From Liopterus haemorrhoidalis (Eukaryota > Arthropoda > Insecta > Coleoptera > Dytiscidae), in assembly GCA_963971575.1 (NCBI GenBank), contig OZ020625.1, forward strand, positions 14,795,646 to 14,859,645: a stretch of 64,000 nt of DNA. The letters are read 5' to 3'. Positions 1-10,218 of the stretch are shown in pieces; position 1 is the stretch's first letter; the number at the start of each line of letters is the position of its first letter. The position numbers and the translations under genes are program-made. The notes beneath the pieces are model-generated. The model had not been told where the DNA came from. It saw nothing but the letters and a program-made list of their open reading frames with translations, and made no database searches.

Positions 1-745
1 TAAAAATGAAAACAAATCCCTCTTAAATTGCTTTAAATTACCACTTTCAAATTTTAAGCTAGATGGTAAAGTATTAAACTGTTTAAAACCTTTACAAAAT
101 ATCTATTTATCACTTGCACTTCTTTTATTTTTTAACACCCTCTGGTCGTTAGCACTTTGGGTTGGGTAGTTGTGCACATCTTTATTGAAAATTATATTTT
201 TTTGCAAATATTCTGGCAATACACCAGTTAAAAGTTTGTAGATAAACAACATTACTTCATAAAATAATTTGTCTTCTACAGAAAGCTAATTTAACATATT
301 ACGCATGCTTTTAACAGGTGTATACCTTGACACTTTCAAAATAACCCTCATGCCACGATTCTGAAGCTTTTGCAGACGATCTATAGAAGTTTTATTCAAT
401 AAATATAGAATAGTACCAAAGTAGTAATCAAAGAGTTGTACTAGAGATTTAAATAAGGTAATAAGAGTGGAAATGGAAAGTTTCTTCGATAATCTACTTA
501 AGAAATTATTTTTTTGACATAATTTATTTATTATGTAATTTAAATGTTTATCAAAATTTAAAAAACTATCCACAACAAAACCAAGATACTTTACGGTATT
601 TCTGACACAAGTTTAAGTTTTTCATTATCTACTTTAATATTTATTGTATTTAAATTTTAATATTTTGATGTGAGGATCATACATTTGGTTTTTTCTATAT
701 TAATTTTTAATTTATTCAAGCAAAAATAATTTTGTAATTTTTAGT
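1..745 (-). mobile_element. LINE 3' fragment (C-terminal part of RT ORF2)
   Basis: Read on the minus strand, this stretch encodes the post-catalytic part of a Jockey/CR1-type reverse transcriptase. It runs from a segment ending in the INIEKTKCMIL-like motif (near 700), through the LGF...FDKHLNYI thumb region (near 560), to the LNKTSIDRLQKLQNRGMRVIL motif (near 400) and a short conserved tail (1-280). One open segment covers 286-573; the rest needs small frame changes. The RT catalytic core, the endonuclease and the 3' tail are absent or outside the window. It is a dead 5'-truncated copy abutting the mariner at 765. Confidence 0.75.
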
Positions 746-764
746 TTTACATTTACTCTATTTA

Positions 765-1589
765 CCAGGTCTACAAGTATGAAATGCGTTTTTTTTTTTT
801 TAAACTTGCCGCGCAAACAGTGTGTTTACTTCAAAGTTTCAACACATATGGCGTTTTGTTAAGTTATCATTTAGTGTCAAATGCGTATAGGTTATAATTT
901 GAAAAGTGATCATATAGTTTTGTTTTCCTGTGTTAAAAATGTGAAATTTTGTGCCAAATAAAGATCATTCGCGGACAGTACTACTGTTTGGTTTTCATTT
1001 GAAAAAAACTGCTGCTGAATCATACCGACTGCTTCGAGAAGCTTATGGTGAATATGCTCCATCACAAGATACGTGTGAACGATGGTTTCGGCGTTTCAAA
1101 AGTGGTGACTTTGATCTTACAGACAAAGAACATGGAAAACCTCCAAAAAAATATGAAGATACAAAATTGGAAACATTGCTACAGGAAGACGATTGTCAAA
1201 CACAAAAACAACTAGCAGAGCAGTTAAGCGTTAGTCAACAAGCTGTTTCCAATCGCCTACGAGAGATGGGTAAGATCCAGAAAGTCGGCAGATGGGTTCC
1301 ACATGCATTGAATGAGAGGCAGATGGAAAAACGCAAAAACACTTGTGAAATTTTGCTTGCAACATACAAAAGAAAGTCTTTTTTGCATCGTATAATTACT
1401 GGCGATGAAAAATGGATTTATTTTGAAAATCCCAAACGCAAAAAATCATGCGTGAACCCAGGCTCACCATCCACACCAACTGCAAGACCGAATCGGTTTG
1501 GCAAAAAGACAATGCTCTGTACTTGGTGGGACCAAAAGGGTGTGGTCTATTATGAATTGTTAAAACCTGGTGAAACAGTTAATACCCAA
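765..1589 (+). mobile_element. mariner copy 1, 3'-truncated
   Basis: The left end CCAGGTCTACAAGTATGAAA follows a TA at 763-764 and matches the terminus of the complete mariner at 32320-33605. The two copies align closely until the codons for VNTQ (about 1589), where this copy stops abruptly at a minus-strand gypsy gag fragment. The 3' half and right TIR are not found on the other side of that fragment, so a deletion or rearrangement is more likely than a simple insertion. Confidence 0.9.
939..1589 (+). pseudogene. mariner transposase, N-terminal two thirds, start disrupted
   Basis: Tc1/mariner-superfamily DDD transposase fragment. The helix-turn-helix region (about residues 5-115) and the first catalytic aspartate in TGDEKW are visible. 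The ATG at 939 is followed directly by TGA; the reading frame is then open from 951 to the break. The second and third catalytic aspartates are lost with the truncation. Compared with copy 2 (32491-33528) it carries numerous substitutions but keeps the frame. It cannot encode active enzyme. Confidence 0.9.
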
Positions 1590-2045
1590 CACTAATTTTA
1601 TGATACTATCCATAGTTTCTCTGTCGTTAGAATTAAGTACAATTTTATCTCTCAGAATTTCATCAGAATTTGTAAAATCACAATCCTGAATTAACGTTTT
1701 GCAGTCCGTTAAAAACATGTCATATGACTCACCTTCCATTTGTCTTCTACTGTAGAATAGATATCTTGAATGCAGAAGATTTTTCTTCGGGTTACAATAA
1801 TTTTCAAATGAATTTAAAACTGCTTCAATTTTCTTATTTTCTCCATTTGAATATGTGAAAGTTTCTTGAAGATCTACTGCTTCTGGACCAATTAAATTCA
1901 ACAAAATTGCCACTTGCCTATCTTCTGGGTGTTTGTTATACCCTGATGCGCACATATATATGTTGAAGTTCTTTTTAAATTTCTTCCAATTTTCACTTAG
2001 ATTTCCTTTTAGTATTAGCGGACTTGGCAAGACAAAATTCGCCAT
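1590..2045 (-). pseudogene. Ty3/gypsy Gag fragment
   Basis: The minus-strand ORF starts with MANFVLPSPLILKGN at 2045 and has the conserved ENWKKFKKNFNIYM...SG, VAILLNLIGPEA and EGESYDMFLTDCKTLIQ blocks of Gag from gypsy elements of the K02A2.6-like/Mag-related type. About 150 residues remain before it runs into mariner DNA. The start lies 61 bases after a tRNA-like primer site and LTR on the same strand, as expected for the 5' end of an LTR element. The zinc knuckle and all of pol are missing. Confidence 0.8.
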
Positions 2046-2105
2046 CTTTTTTCACTTTTAATTTTATTTATTAGTTTATTATTAATTAATAACAATAACC
2101 GATAA

Positions 2106-2117
2106 CCGACTGCGCCA
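2106..2117 (-). other. primer binding site (tRNA-Ser-like) of the truncated gypsy element
   Basis: Minus-strand TGGCGCAGTCGG immediately follows a sequence ending in CA. This is the primer-site type used by 297/17.6-like and errantivirus elements. It fixes the end of the LTR at 2118. Confidence 0.75.
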
Positions 2118-2309
2118 TGTGATGTATATTTGTTTAGGCAAATAATTAAATAAAACGTTTTTTATCTAATATATATTTATTATATTTTAATTAACTTTAT
2201 TACAACTGTGTGTATTACCGACTGTCGCATTGTCTTTTCAAGCAATGTTATCGCTTGTCTTACATGCCAGTCATAACCAAACATAAATCTTACATCATAT
2301 TATATAACA
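2118..2309 (-). repeat. probable 5' LTR of the truncated gypsy element
   Basis: About 192 bp on the minus strand, beginning TGTTATATAATATG and ending ATACATCACA just before the primer site. Only one LTR is present here, so the outer boundary (2309) is inferred from the TG...CA convention. Confidence 0.5.
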
Positions 2310-2843
2310 TTAGGTTTTCAGACTTAATACCACTCGCAAGTCTTGGAATCCACTATGTGGAGACCGAATATTAAAATATTTCCTGTTTTTATTTTGTATT
2401 TTGTATTTTGTATTTTTCAAGTACAAAATATTTGGTCAATGTTATTTACGCAATTTCACCATTCCTGGGATGACTGATGTACATGTTGTTAGAGTGACGT
2501 TTATCTAACATAGGTAATTAATTTTATAATTATATAAGATTGTTATTTTATTGTTATTGTTGTTTGTAGAACCTGAAGAAGCCAACAATGTTGTTGGCGT
2601 TTAAATAAACGCTTCTTGTCCAAAAAGCTGAATGAAATTATTTCCTAACTCTACAAATAAAGTTGACAATATCGCATCGGTTTTAAACTATTAATGAAGA
2701 AATTAACTTTATTCGTTGAATAAATTTATTCAACGATAGTGAAACAAAAATAAAATGTAACATATTAACAAAAATAAGGAGTACTCATAAAATGCTGGTA
2801 AAGTACTTCGTTTATGAGGAGTGCGAAATGCAAATGTGAAGTA
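2310..2843. other. no gene; AT-rich repeat-like DNA
   Basis: No convincing coding sequence. It holds a short TTTTGTATTT repeat near 2385-2420 and a perfect 8-bp-stem hairpin at 2581-2598 (GCCAACAA-TG-TTGTTGGC) preceded by CTGAAGAA. That layout resembles the terminal regions of some Penelope-like elements, but no RT/GIY-YIG sequence is present to confirm it. Helitron A begins at 2844. Confidence 0.4.
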
Positions 2844-3139
2844 TCTTATAATATAATACGCCTGTTTGTATGTTCGTATCATAGAGGTTCGTATGTTCGA
2901 CCGGTCGTTTCTTCATTCCCCGATAGAGGCGCGCATATGTTAATTATTTATGTCAAAATTGTTTAAAATATATTGTTGATGCAATAATAGTGAATTTTCT
3001 ACGAACACTTTTTATAATTATTATAAGATGCAATAATAGTGAATATTCTACGAACACTTTTTATAATAATTGATAGAATTGTAAGAAATTATTGTTTATG
3101 TATTGGACAGTAGTGTGCTGTGAATTGACAATTGTGTAC

Positions 3140-3324
3140 TGTAGTGACTACTGGTGAACTGCTATTTGTTATTTTTTAGATTTTTCATTTCCTTGACGAT
3201 GAAATTATTTTGAATGTCAAATTATTATTATTTGATCTTTGTTATGTCATTAGATTCTGTAGACATTTTTGATAATAAATAAGTTAAAAATAAAGCTACG
3301 ATTATATTTATTTGTACTGCTACA
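3140..3324 (+). repeat. 5' LTR of Ty3/gypsy element
   Basis: 185 bp, TG...CA, identical by eye to 7261-7445. It ends directly before the primer binding site. Confidence 0.93.
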
Positions 3325-3325
3325 T

Positions 3326-3342
3326 TGGTGACCCCGACGTGA
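3326..3342 (+). other. primer binding site
   Basis: TGGTGACCCCGACGTGA begins one base after the 5' LTR. This is a typical tRNA-complementary minus-strand primer site for insect gypsy elements. Confidence 0.8.
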
Positions 3343-3350
3343 TCATATAC

Positions 3351-4118
3351 ATGGAAGGTTCAAAAGAAATTAGCAGAATATCTGTCAAACTTCCACCTTT
3401 CTGGAGAATTAATCCTGCCGTTTGGTTTCGGCAAATCGAGTCACAGTTCGTGGTATCAAATATCTCGGCTGACAAAACAAAGTATCATTGTGTCGTAGCG
3501 GCCATAGATAGCGATGTCCTCGCGGAAGTGAGTGATATTATACTCAATCCTCCGACGGAGGACCTTTACTGTACATTAAAAAGCCGACTCATCGAGCGTT
3601 TTGTTGAATCTGAAACAGGGAGATTAAACAAACTGTTATATGGATTGGAATTAGGAGATAGACGCCCATCTCAACTTTTGCGACAAATGAAAGAACTATC
3701 GCAAGGTAATGTTAAGGACGAAGTTTTGAAATGCCTGTGGATACAACGTTTACCAGCGCATATCCGAACAGTTCTTGTAGCAAACAATAGTAAATTAGAA
3801 GAACTATCAACTATGGCAGACAAAATTTTTGAATCCACAAAACAAGAAATCGTTTCAACAATAAGCCATACGACTGCACCAGTTGCAAACGAACAGAACA
3901 ATAATGAAATACAAGAACTAAAAGCAAAAATTCAAGAACTCTATTTTGAAATAAATAAAATAAATCAAAGCAGATCCAAAAATCATTATTTTAATCGAAA
4001 TCATCAAAATTCAAGATCAAGTGGAAAAAGTGGAATGTGTTGGTACCACCGTCGTTTTGGCCAAGATGCTCGACGTTGCATACCACCTTGCAATTTCAGC
4101 AAGAAAAATTTAAACTAA
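3351..4118 (+). CDS. gag: Gag protein of Ty3/gypsy element
   Basis: 255-residue structural protein that would assemble the cytoplasmic particle. The ATG at 3351 is the first after the primer site. The N-terminal block KLPPFWRINPAVWFRQIESQF and the RLIERFVESETGRLNKLL and LWIQRLPAHIRTVL segments are diagnostic of arthropod gypsy Gag. A Lys/Asn-rich linker follows (about 185-225), then a Cys/His-rich end, CWYHRRFGQDARRCIPPC, in place of a classical CCHC knuckle. The frame is intact. It overlaps pol, which lies in the -1 frame, and stops one codon after a slippery heptamer. Confidence 0.92.
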   Translation: MEGSKEISRISVKLPPFWRINPAVWFRQIESQFVVSNISADKTKYHCVVAAIDSDVLAEVSDIILNPPTEDLYCTLKSRLIERFVESETGRLNKLLYGLELGDRRPSQLLRQMKELSQGNVKDEVLKCLWIQRLPAHIRTVLVANNSKLEELSTMADKIFESTKQEIVSTISHTTAPVANEQNNNEIQELKAKIQELYFEINKINQSRSKNHYFNRNHQNSRSSGKSGMCWYHRRFGQDARRCIPPCNFSKKNLN

Positions 4119-6109
4119 AGAGGCTGCCCGTAATGACGGCAAACGGAGCAGCAAGTACTCGCCGTTTATTTGTTTTCGACCGACTTTCTGGCTCTCGATT
4201 TTTAATAGACACTGGAGCTGAAGTGTCTGTAATTCCTCCACTGAACCCAAGAAGGAGACCACAAGAGAACAATACATTTCAACTTTACGCTGCAAATGGA
4301 TCAAAAATTAAGTCTTATGGAGAGACAATTTTAAAAATAAATTTTGGTCTACGACGCACCTTCCAGTGGAAATTCATTATAGCTGACGTAAAAAACCCGA
4401 TAATTGGTGCTGATTTTTTACGACATTTCGGTTTAGTAGTAGATATGAAGCATCAATGTCTTCAGGATAATATTACACAGCTGAAGGTTTCAGGTGAGTT
4501 AACTGCAGTTTTTTCCCCTAGAGTTTCAACGATTCACAATGAAACACCTTTCAGTAAACTTCTATACAAGTACATTGACATAACCAAGCCAATACAAACA
4601 TTTTCACAAGTTCAACACTCAATTTTTCATCATATTCTTACAGAGGGTCCGCCCATAACTGCCAAAGCTCGTAGATTGACTCCAGAAAAATTTAAAGCGG
4701 CCAAAAAAGAATTTGAATTTATGATCGAGCAGGGTATATGTAGACCTTCAAAAAGTAGCTGGGCTAACCCTTTGCACATGGTTAAGAAATCTAACGGGAA
4801 ATGGCGTCCATGTGGCGATTATCGCCAATTAAATAATATTACAGTGCCAGATAGGTATCCCGTTCCTTTTTTACATGATTTTACACATATTTTAAATAAC
4901 AAAAAGATTTTTTCTTCTATAGACTTAACAAAAGCATATTACCAAATTACTGTAAATCCAATTGATATTCCTAAAACAGCTATTATAACACCTTTCGGAC
5001 TATTCGAATTTGTACGAATGCCATTTGGTCTCTGCAACGCAGCACAAACTTTTCAGAGATTCATTCACGAAGTGATTTCCGGTTTTGATTTTTGTTTCGC
5101 ATATATTGACGACATTTTAATTGCTTCCGAAAACTTAGAAACTCATTTGCTCCATCTTGAGCAAGTTTTCTCTCGTTTAAACCAACATGGTTTAACTGTT
5201 AATTTATCCAAATGCGTTTCAGGAAAATCAGAGCTAAAATTTTTAGGTCATCTAATATCAAAAGAGGGGATAACACCTCTACCCGATAGAGTAGAAGCGA
5301 TTTTTAAACAACCAGAACCTACGACAATTAAGGAACTTCAACGATTCCTTGGTATGTTAAATTTTTATAGATCTTTTATTCCAAATGCTGCTAAACTACA
5401 GGAACCACTATACAATTTACTGAGGAAAAATAATTCAAAAAACTCAAAAATAATTTGGAGTGAAGATTTAAAATTATCATTTTTGAAAACTAAACAAAGT
5501 TTAGCTGATGCTACAATGCTTACTTTTCCACAAATTGATGCTGAATTAATTTTAATGGTGGACGCATCAAACACTTCTATAGGAGCAGTTGTACAACAGC
5601 GCGCAGGGCCTAACTGGGAAACTTTGGGTTTCTTTTCAAGAACTTTAAATAAATCTGAAAGAAATTATTCTACCTATGATCGAGAACTTTTGGCAGCGTA
5701 TGCAGGAATTAAGTATTTTCGTTTTATTTTAGAAGCACGTTCTTTTGTTTTATACACCGACCACAAACCACTTATTTTTGCATTTCGACAAAAACCGGAG
5801 AAAGCCACTCCCAGACAATTGAGACATCTTGATTTTATTTCACAATACACGACTGATATTCGATATATTACCGGAACACAAAATATCATAGCAGATAATC
5901 TTTCTAGAATCGAAACAATTGATTTTCCGACGGTTTTAGACTACGCATTGTTAGCGCAAGATCAAATTTTCGATAAAGAACTACAAAGTTTATTAAAAGA
6001 CAATACGACTTCATTATCTTTGCATAAATTTACGTTACCTAATTCAAACACCACTCTGTATTGCGATTTTTCAACAAAAAAAATTAGTGCGACCATACAT
6101 CACACCTAA
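4037..6109 (+). pseudogene. pol: Pol part 1: protease, reverse transcriptase, RNase H
   Basis: It is open from 4037 in the -1 frame relative to gag and expected to be reached by frameshifting near 4110. The aspartic protease has DTGA at about residue 58 and IIGADFL. RT has the WRPCGDYRQLN, FEFVRMPFGLCNAAQTFQR and FAYIDDI motifs, with the catalytic Asp pair near residues 358-359. RNase H shows DASNTSIGAV, ERNYSTYDRELLA and TDHKPL. The ORF stops at 6109 just after an A8 run, whereas the integrase continues in another frame from about 6087. Taking one A out of the run would restore continuity. Either a real mutation or a sequencing indel explains this. Confidence 0.9.
4109..4115 (+). promoter_or_regulatory. 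programmed -1 ribosomal frameshift site (T TTA AAC)
   Basis: In the gag frame the codons read AAA AAT TTA AAC TAA. TTTAAAC is in the correct X XXY YYZ phase directly before the gag stop at 4116-4118, and an overlapping AAATTTA heptamer is also in phase. Slipping -1 enters the pol frame (LKRLPVM...). A downstream RNA structure was not worked out. Confidence 0.75.
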
Positions 6110-7064
6110 ATTCCGTTTTCAAGTTTTTCATAACTATCATAATCTCAATCACCCCAGTGTTAGGAAAACTGGTAAATATCTTTGTTCAAAATTTGTCTGG
6201 CCATCAATTTCTAAAGACGTTCAAGTTTGGGCTCGAAGTTGCATAGCGTGTCAAAAAAATAAAATACATAGACACGTGAACAGTCCTTTGGGAACTTTTG
6301 CAGTTCCTAATGAAAGATTTGCCCATGTTAATATTGACATAATAGGCCCTTTACAACCATCGTTAGGTTTCACATACTGTGTAACTTGCGTGGACCGTTT
6401 CACCAGATGGCCAGAAGCTTTCCCAGTTACTGACATTCGTGCAGAAACGGTCGCGGTAGCCTTTTTTAATGGTTGGGTTGCACGTTTCGGCACTCCTCAA
6501 AAAATAACAACAGACCAAGGTTCGCAGTTTGAATCCGAACTTTTCACTCACTTGACAAAAATGTTAGGAATAGAAAGACTACGAACAACAAGTTACCATC
6601 CTCAGGCCAACGGATTAGTAGAGCGTTGGCATCGAGCTCTCAAAACATCCATCAGATGCCACGAAAAAAAAGGATGGGCGGCAGTTTTACCCACCGTTTT
6701 GTTAGGTTTCCGTTCTGTACTTCGCGAAGATTTAAATACCACCGCAGCAGAACTTGTTTATGGATCCCCCATTAGACTTCCAGGAGAGTTTTTAATAAAA
6801 TCAGACAAGTCAGAACAGCTTCACATTTTTCTCCAACGGTTACGTACGCATATGAATAATCTAAGACCAGTGCCCACAAGTAGACATGGTTCAAGGCCTG
6901 TATTCGTATATCAAGATCTTTCTTCCTGCAAATCTGTTTTTGTACGGCAAGATAACGGTTTATCTCACATGAAGTCACCTTATGACGGTCCATTTCCGGT
7001 CATCAGCCGTACTCCAAAATTTTTTACCCTTAATATTAAGGAAAAACCAAAATATATCTATTGA
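6087..7064 (+). pseudogene. pol: Pol part 2: integrase
   Basis: It begins with the H2C2 zinc-binding region (HPSVRKTGKYL...CIACQKNK). The catalytic core follows: Asp in NIDIIGPL (about residue 84), Asp in TTDQGSQF (143) and Glu in NGLVERWH (179), with a 35-residue D-E spacing. The C-terminal segment has YDGPFPVI. The reading frame stops at 7064, but the conserved IDRLKP-like ending continues in another frame to about 7107, so a second one-base change lies near 7045. Integrase would insert the cDNA, but it is separated from RT by the frame break at ~6085. Confidence 0.9.
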
Positions 7065-7248
7065 TAGATTAAAACCAGCCTACATATTAACGGACGAAAA
7101 TTTTTAACTAACAAACTCTAAAAAAACAACACTACCATTTAAAAACAAACAATCAATTAGCAGAACACAAAAACAGCCTGCACCAAAATTTTCGAAATCG
7201 GGTCGACAAATTAAATTGCCGGTTAGGTTTCAGGAATCGTTGTCACTC

Positions 7249-7258
7249 GGGGGGGACT
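7249..7258 (+). other. polypurine tract
   Basis: A G-rich run immediately upstream of the 3' LTR is the usual plus-strand priming site. Confidence 0.75.
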
Positions 7259-7260
7259 AC

Positions 7261-7445
7261 TGTAGTGACTACTGGTGAACTGCTATTTGTTATTTTTTAG
7301 ATTTTTCATTTCCTTGACGATGAAATTATTTTGAATGTCAAATTATTATTATTTGATCTTTGTTATGTCATTAGATTCTGTAGACATTTTTGATAATAAA
7401 TAAGTTAAAAATAAAGCTACGATTATATTTATTTGTACTGCTACA
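7261..7445 (+). repeat. 3' LTR of Ty3/gypsy element
   Basis: 185 bp, identical by eye to 3140-3324. Helitron A sequence resumes at 7446. Confidence 0.93.
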
Positions 7446-7868
7446 GTAAAAATGACAGTTGTGTTTTTCATTAAAAAATCACTTCACAATTATTAATTTA
7501 GTTGTGAAATACACGGATCGGTTTTTTTACGAAACAAAACACAGAAAAACGTTATCCTTCCGTGATATTCGACATTCTTGATTAAAATTATTATTAGCAG
7601 AAAAATAATTATTTTAAAAAATATTTGGGTTTGATGAAAGTATGAAAAATGTGACTTTTTTTTCTTTATTATTATTTTTTTAATGCTTTATTATTTTTTT
7701 ATTTCTACGATTTATAGGACAAGATTTACAATATCCCACTGCAAACTCTATACAGATGGAAGCACATAACGACTACACTAAATAATTCAAGAATTATCAG
7801 TGGCTCTAAAACAATGGTTTCTGTTTATTTATCACATTAAAATATCATTTACCTTTTAGTTTAGGTTA

Positions 7869-8530
7869 GATTCACCTTAAAAGCACTATCTTAGGTTATG
7901 GTTGATAACTGTTTATTTATTTTTTTTTATAAACCACCTAAAAATAAATTGTATGTTAACTGTTCTGTGCAGGGCTAGGGACAGTGATTCCCCTTAAAAG
8001 CACTATCTTAGGTTATGGTTGATAACTGTTTATTTTTTTTTATAAACCACCTAAAAATAAATTGTATTTTAACTGTTCTGTGCAGGGCTAGGGACAGTGA
8101 TTCACCTTAAAAGCACTATCTTAGGTTATGGTTGATAACTGTTTTTTTTTTATAAACAACCTTAAAATAAATTGTATTTTAACTGTTCTGTACAGGGCTA
8201 GGGACAGTGATTCACCTTAAAAGCACTATCTTAGGTTATGGTTGATAACTGTTTATTTTATTTTTTTATAAACCATCTAAAAATAAATTGTATTTTAACT
8301 GTTCTGTGCAGGGCCAGGGACAGTGATTCACCTTAAAAGCACTATCTTAGGTTATGGTTGATAACTGTTTATTTTATTTTTTTATAAACCACCTAAAAAT
8401 AAATTGTATTTTAACTGTTCTGTGCAGGGCCAGGGACAGTGATTCACCTTAAAAGCACTATCTTAGGTTATGGTTGATAACTGTTTATTTATTTTTTTTA
8501 AACCACCTAAAAATAAATTGTGTTTTAAAA
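7869..8530 (+). repeat. ~115 bp tandem array inside Helitron A (about 6 units)
   Basis: Units run from GATTCACCTTAAAAGCACTA through TTAGGTTATGGTTGATAACT to GTGCAGGGCTAGGGACAGT. Length differs through T-runs. The same unit is arrayed about 7 times in Helitron B and is single in Helitron C. Confidence 0.9.
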
Positions 8531-9046
8531 GTTCTGCACAGTCCCACCTGTTTAGAATCTCTGTATATTGAACAAATGACGTGTGTATGACGCATGCGCA
8601 GTGTTCAGTGGGATATTGTAAATCTACCCCCTGATTTGAGATATAGTGTAAGTACGCTTTTTTCCGTGTGCCCTTTTTGCAGTGTGTGTATTTTTTCATG
8701 TGTGCTTTTTTCCGTGTGCGTATTAATCCGTGTGCGTTTTTTCCGTGTGCGTATTTTTATATTATATAAGAAAATGGAAAATTAATTTTAATAAATGTAT
8801 TTTAAATTTAACGTCCCAAATAATTTTTAGTTTTAACATTATAAATATAATGCACTGAGTGAAAATGAATCGTTTTCCCATCTTAAAAAGTTAATGAATT
8901 AATAATTCGGAATAATGCTCATTATTTGTCCAGTTTTTAATAATGGGCGAAGAGTTGATTCAATTTGAATTGGATGAAGTTAGGCGTACGGCTAGAGAAA
9001 GAAGTCTGAGGTGTCGAGCAAGTTCCACATTGAGGTAATGATCTGT

Positions 9047-9077
9047 TTGCCAACACAGTTGGCAACGGGTGCACTAG
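9047..9077 (+). other. Helitron A 3' terminus: hairpin plus CTAG
   Basis: TTGCCAAC-ACA-GTTGGCAA forms an 8-bp stem, followed after 8 nt by CTAG. The same ending occurs at 22220 and, on the minus strand, at 54160. Confidence 0.85.
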
Positions 9078-9326
9078 TATTATTAATACTGGCATTGCAC
9101 AAACTTTTAGTGCCAGCAATTTACTAACAGAAAAAGCAGTTTGCCAGCATCCGGCCGATGGTTGAATGTTTGTTGGTAAATGTCTACATCACAATAATAT
9201 CAAGGCTGATGGTAAAGTTATTAAAAATCGACAAGAAGTGTGCAACTTGTTTAATTATTTTTATACAACTATGAATAAAAATATCAAAAAGGGGAGTACC
9301 GTAAACAATATTGCATCTTCATTTAA
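9078..9326 (+). mobile_element. LINE F, 5' piece (before piggyBac insertion)
   Basis: It encodes a degenerate linker region between endonuclease and RT (KADGKVIKNRQEVCNLFNYF...). The sequence resumes at 14018 beyond a TTAA-flanked insertion. The 5' boundary is not visible. Confidence 0.55.
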
Positions 9327-9857
9327 CCCATTAATGGCCAAAGGTTCGTATACGCAACCTTTTAGAAATTATTTTTTTTAAGGAAAGCAATTGTTTTATT
9401 TTTATTGCATAATTATTTTACAAGCATTACGAGGATACAATAGCTTCGTGAATATTTTATTTCGCAGTTTATTTAAAGAGTATATTTTTTTAAATATTTT
9501 GAAATTGGTTAATTTTTGAAGATTTTACTGATTTATAAAAGCAGGCATTTTCTATACACTTGTTGGTAATATAAAAAATATATATTGGTATAGTCAAACC
9601 GTATGAGAACATTGTTATGAATTATCATATTTTGAAAAAATATAAATTTTATCTGTAATGTTGCTGTGTACATCATTCAAATTTATGGGGTGCGTATACG
9701 CACCTTTGGCCAAATCAGTGAAATGTACAGGCGTGATTCATCATCGACAAGTCTCATCTTGTCTTAGCCATCTAACCTATTTTTCATTTCTACTGTGTGT
9801 TCTTTCATAGTTCAGTATATGTATTTACAGAATAAGTATAGTAAAAATAATAATTAG

Positions 9858-10160
9858 TTGTACAGTTGTCAAATGACAGTAAAATTTCTTAATTGGTCAC
9901 GACTAGCAGTTGCTCTTATGAAGTATCCGAGTAATGCAGATACTGATAGAGAAGCAACAAATTCAAACTATGGGCGTCCTTCAAAAAACAGTTTATCAGA
10001 TGTCATCAGATTTGATAATATTGGTCATCTAATAAGAGGCATGAAACGAATGTAAAAAAAATGCAGTTTGTGTAAGAGCAACTCCATTTATTTATGTGTA
10101 AAATGTAAAGTACATACATCTCTGCCCAGAGTGTTTTGAAATGTTTCATTCCAAATAAGT
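9858..10160 (+). pseudogene. piggyBac transposase C-terminal remnant
   Basis: Translation gives GRPSKNSLSDVIRFDNIGHLI, then after an in-frame stop at about 10054 a Cys-rich segment: CSLC, LCVKC and KVHTSLP. This corresponds to the C-terminal cross-brace zinc finger (cysteine-rich domain) of piggyBac transposases, which binds terminal repeats. The DDD catalytic domain is absent. Its position inside TTAA-flanked CCC...GGG termini supports the assignment. Confidence 0.7.
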
Positions 10161-10218
10161 TCATATTTCATTCATAAATAAAATAATTTGCTTATTACAT
10201 GTTTACTTATATTTGATA

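Larger units (their letters stand above)
3140..7445 (+). mobile_element. Ty3/gypsy retrotransposon, near-complete, young
   Basis: The order is LTR, PBS, gag, pol (PR-RT-RH-IN), PPT, LTR. The two 185-bp LTRs (TGTAGTGACT...CTGCTACA) read identically, implying a recent insertion. Helitron B supplies the empty site near 20172. Flanks are gtac on the left and gtaa on the right, a 4-bp duplication with one mismatch. Pol is broken by two frame changes (near 6085 and 7045), so this copy is probably not autonomous unless these are homopolymer sequence errors. There is no env. Confidence 0.93.
2844..9077 (+). mobile_element. Helitron A, non-autonomous, with nested Ty3/gypsy element
   Basis: It starts with TCTTATAATATAATACGCC after an A and ends with a hairpin (9047-9065) and CTAG before a T. 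Those are the Helitron hallmarks: 5' TC, 3' CTRR, insertion between A and T. No Rep/helicase is encoded. Without the retroelement at 3140-7445 it is about 1.9 kb and aligns along its length with Helitron B (18531-22220) and, in reverse, Helitron C (54160-55541). An internal ~115 bp tandem array lies at 7869-8530. Confidence 0.85.
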
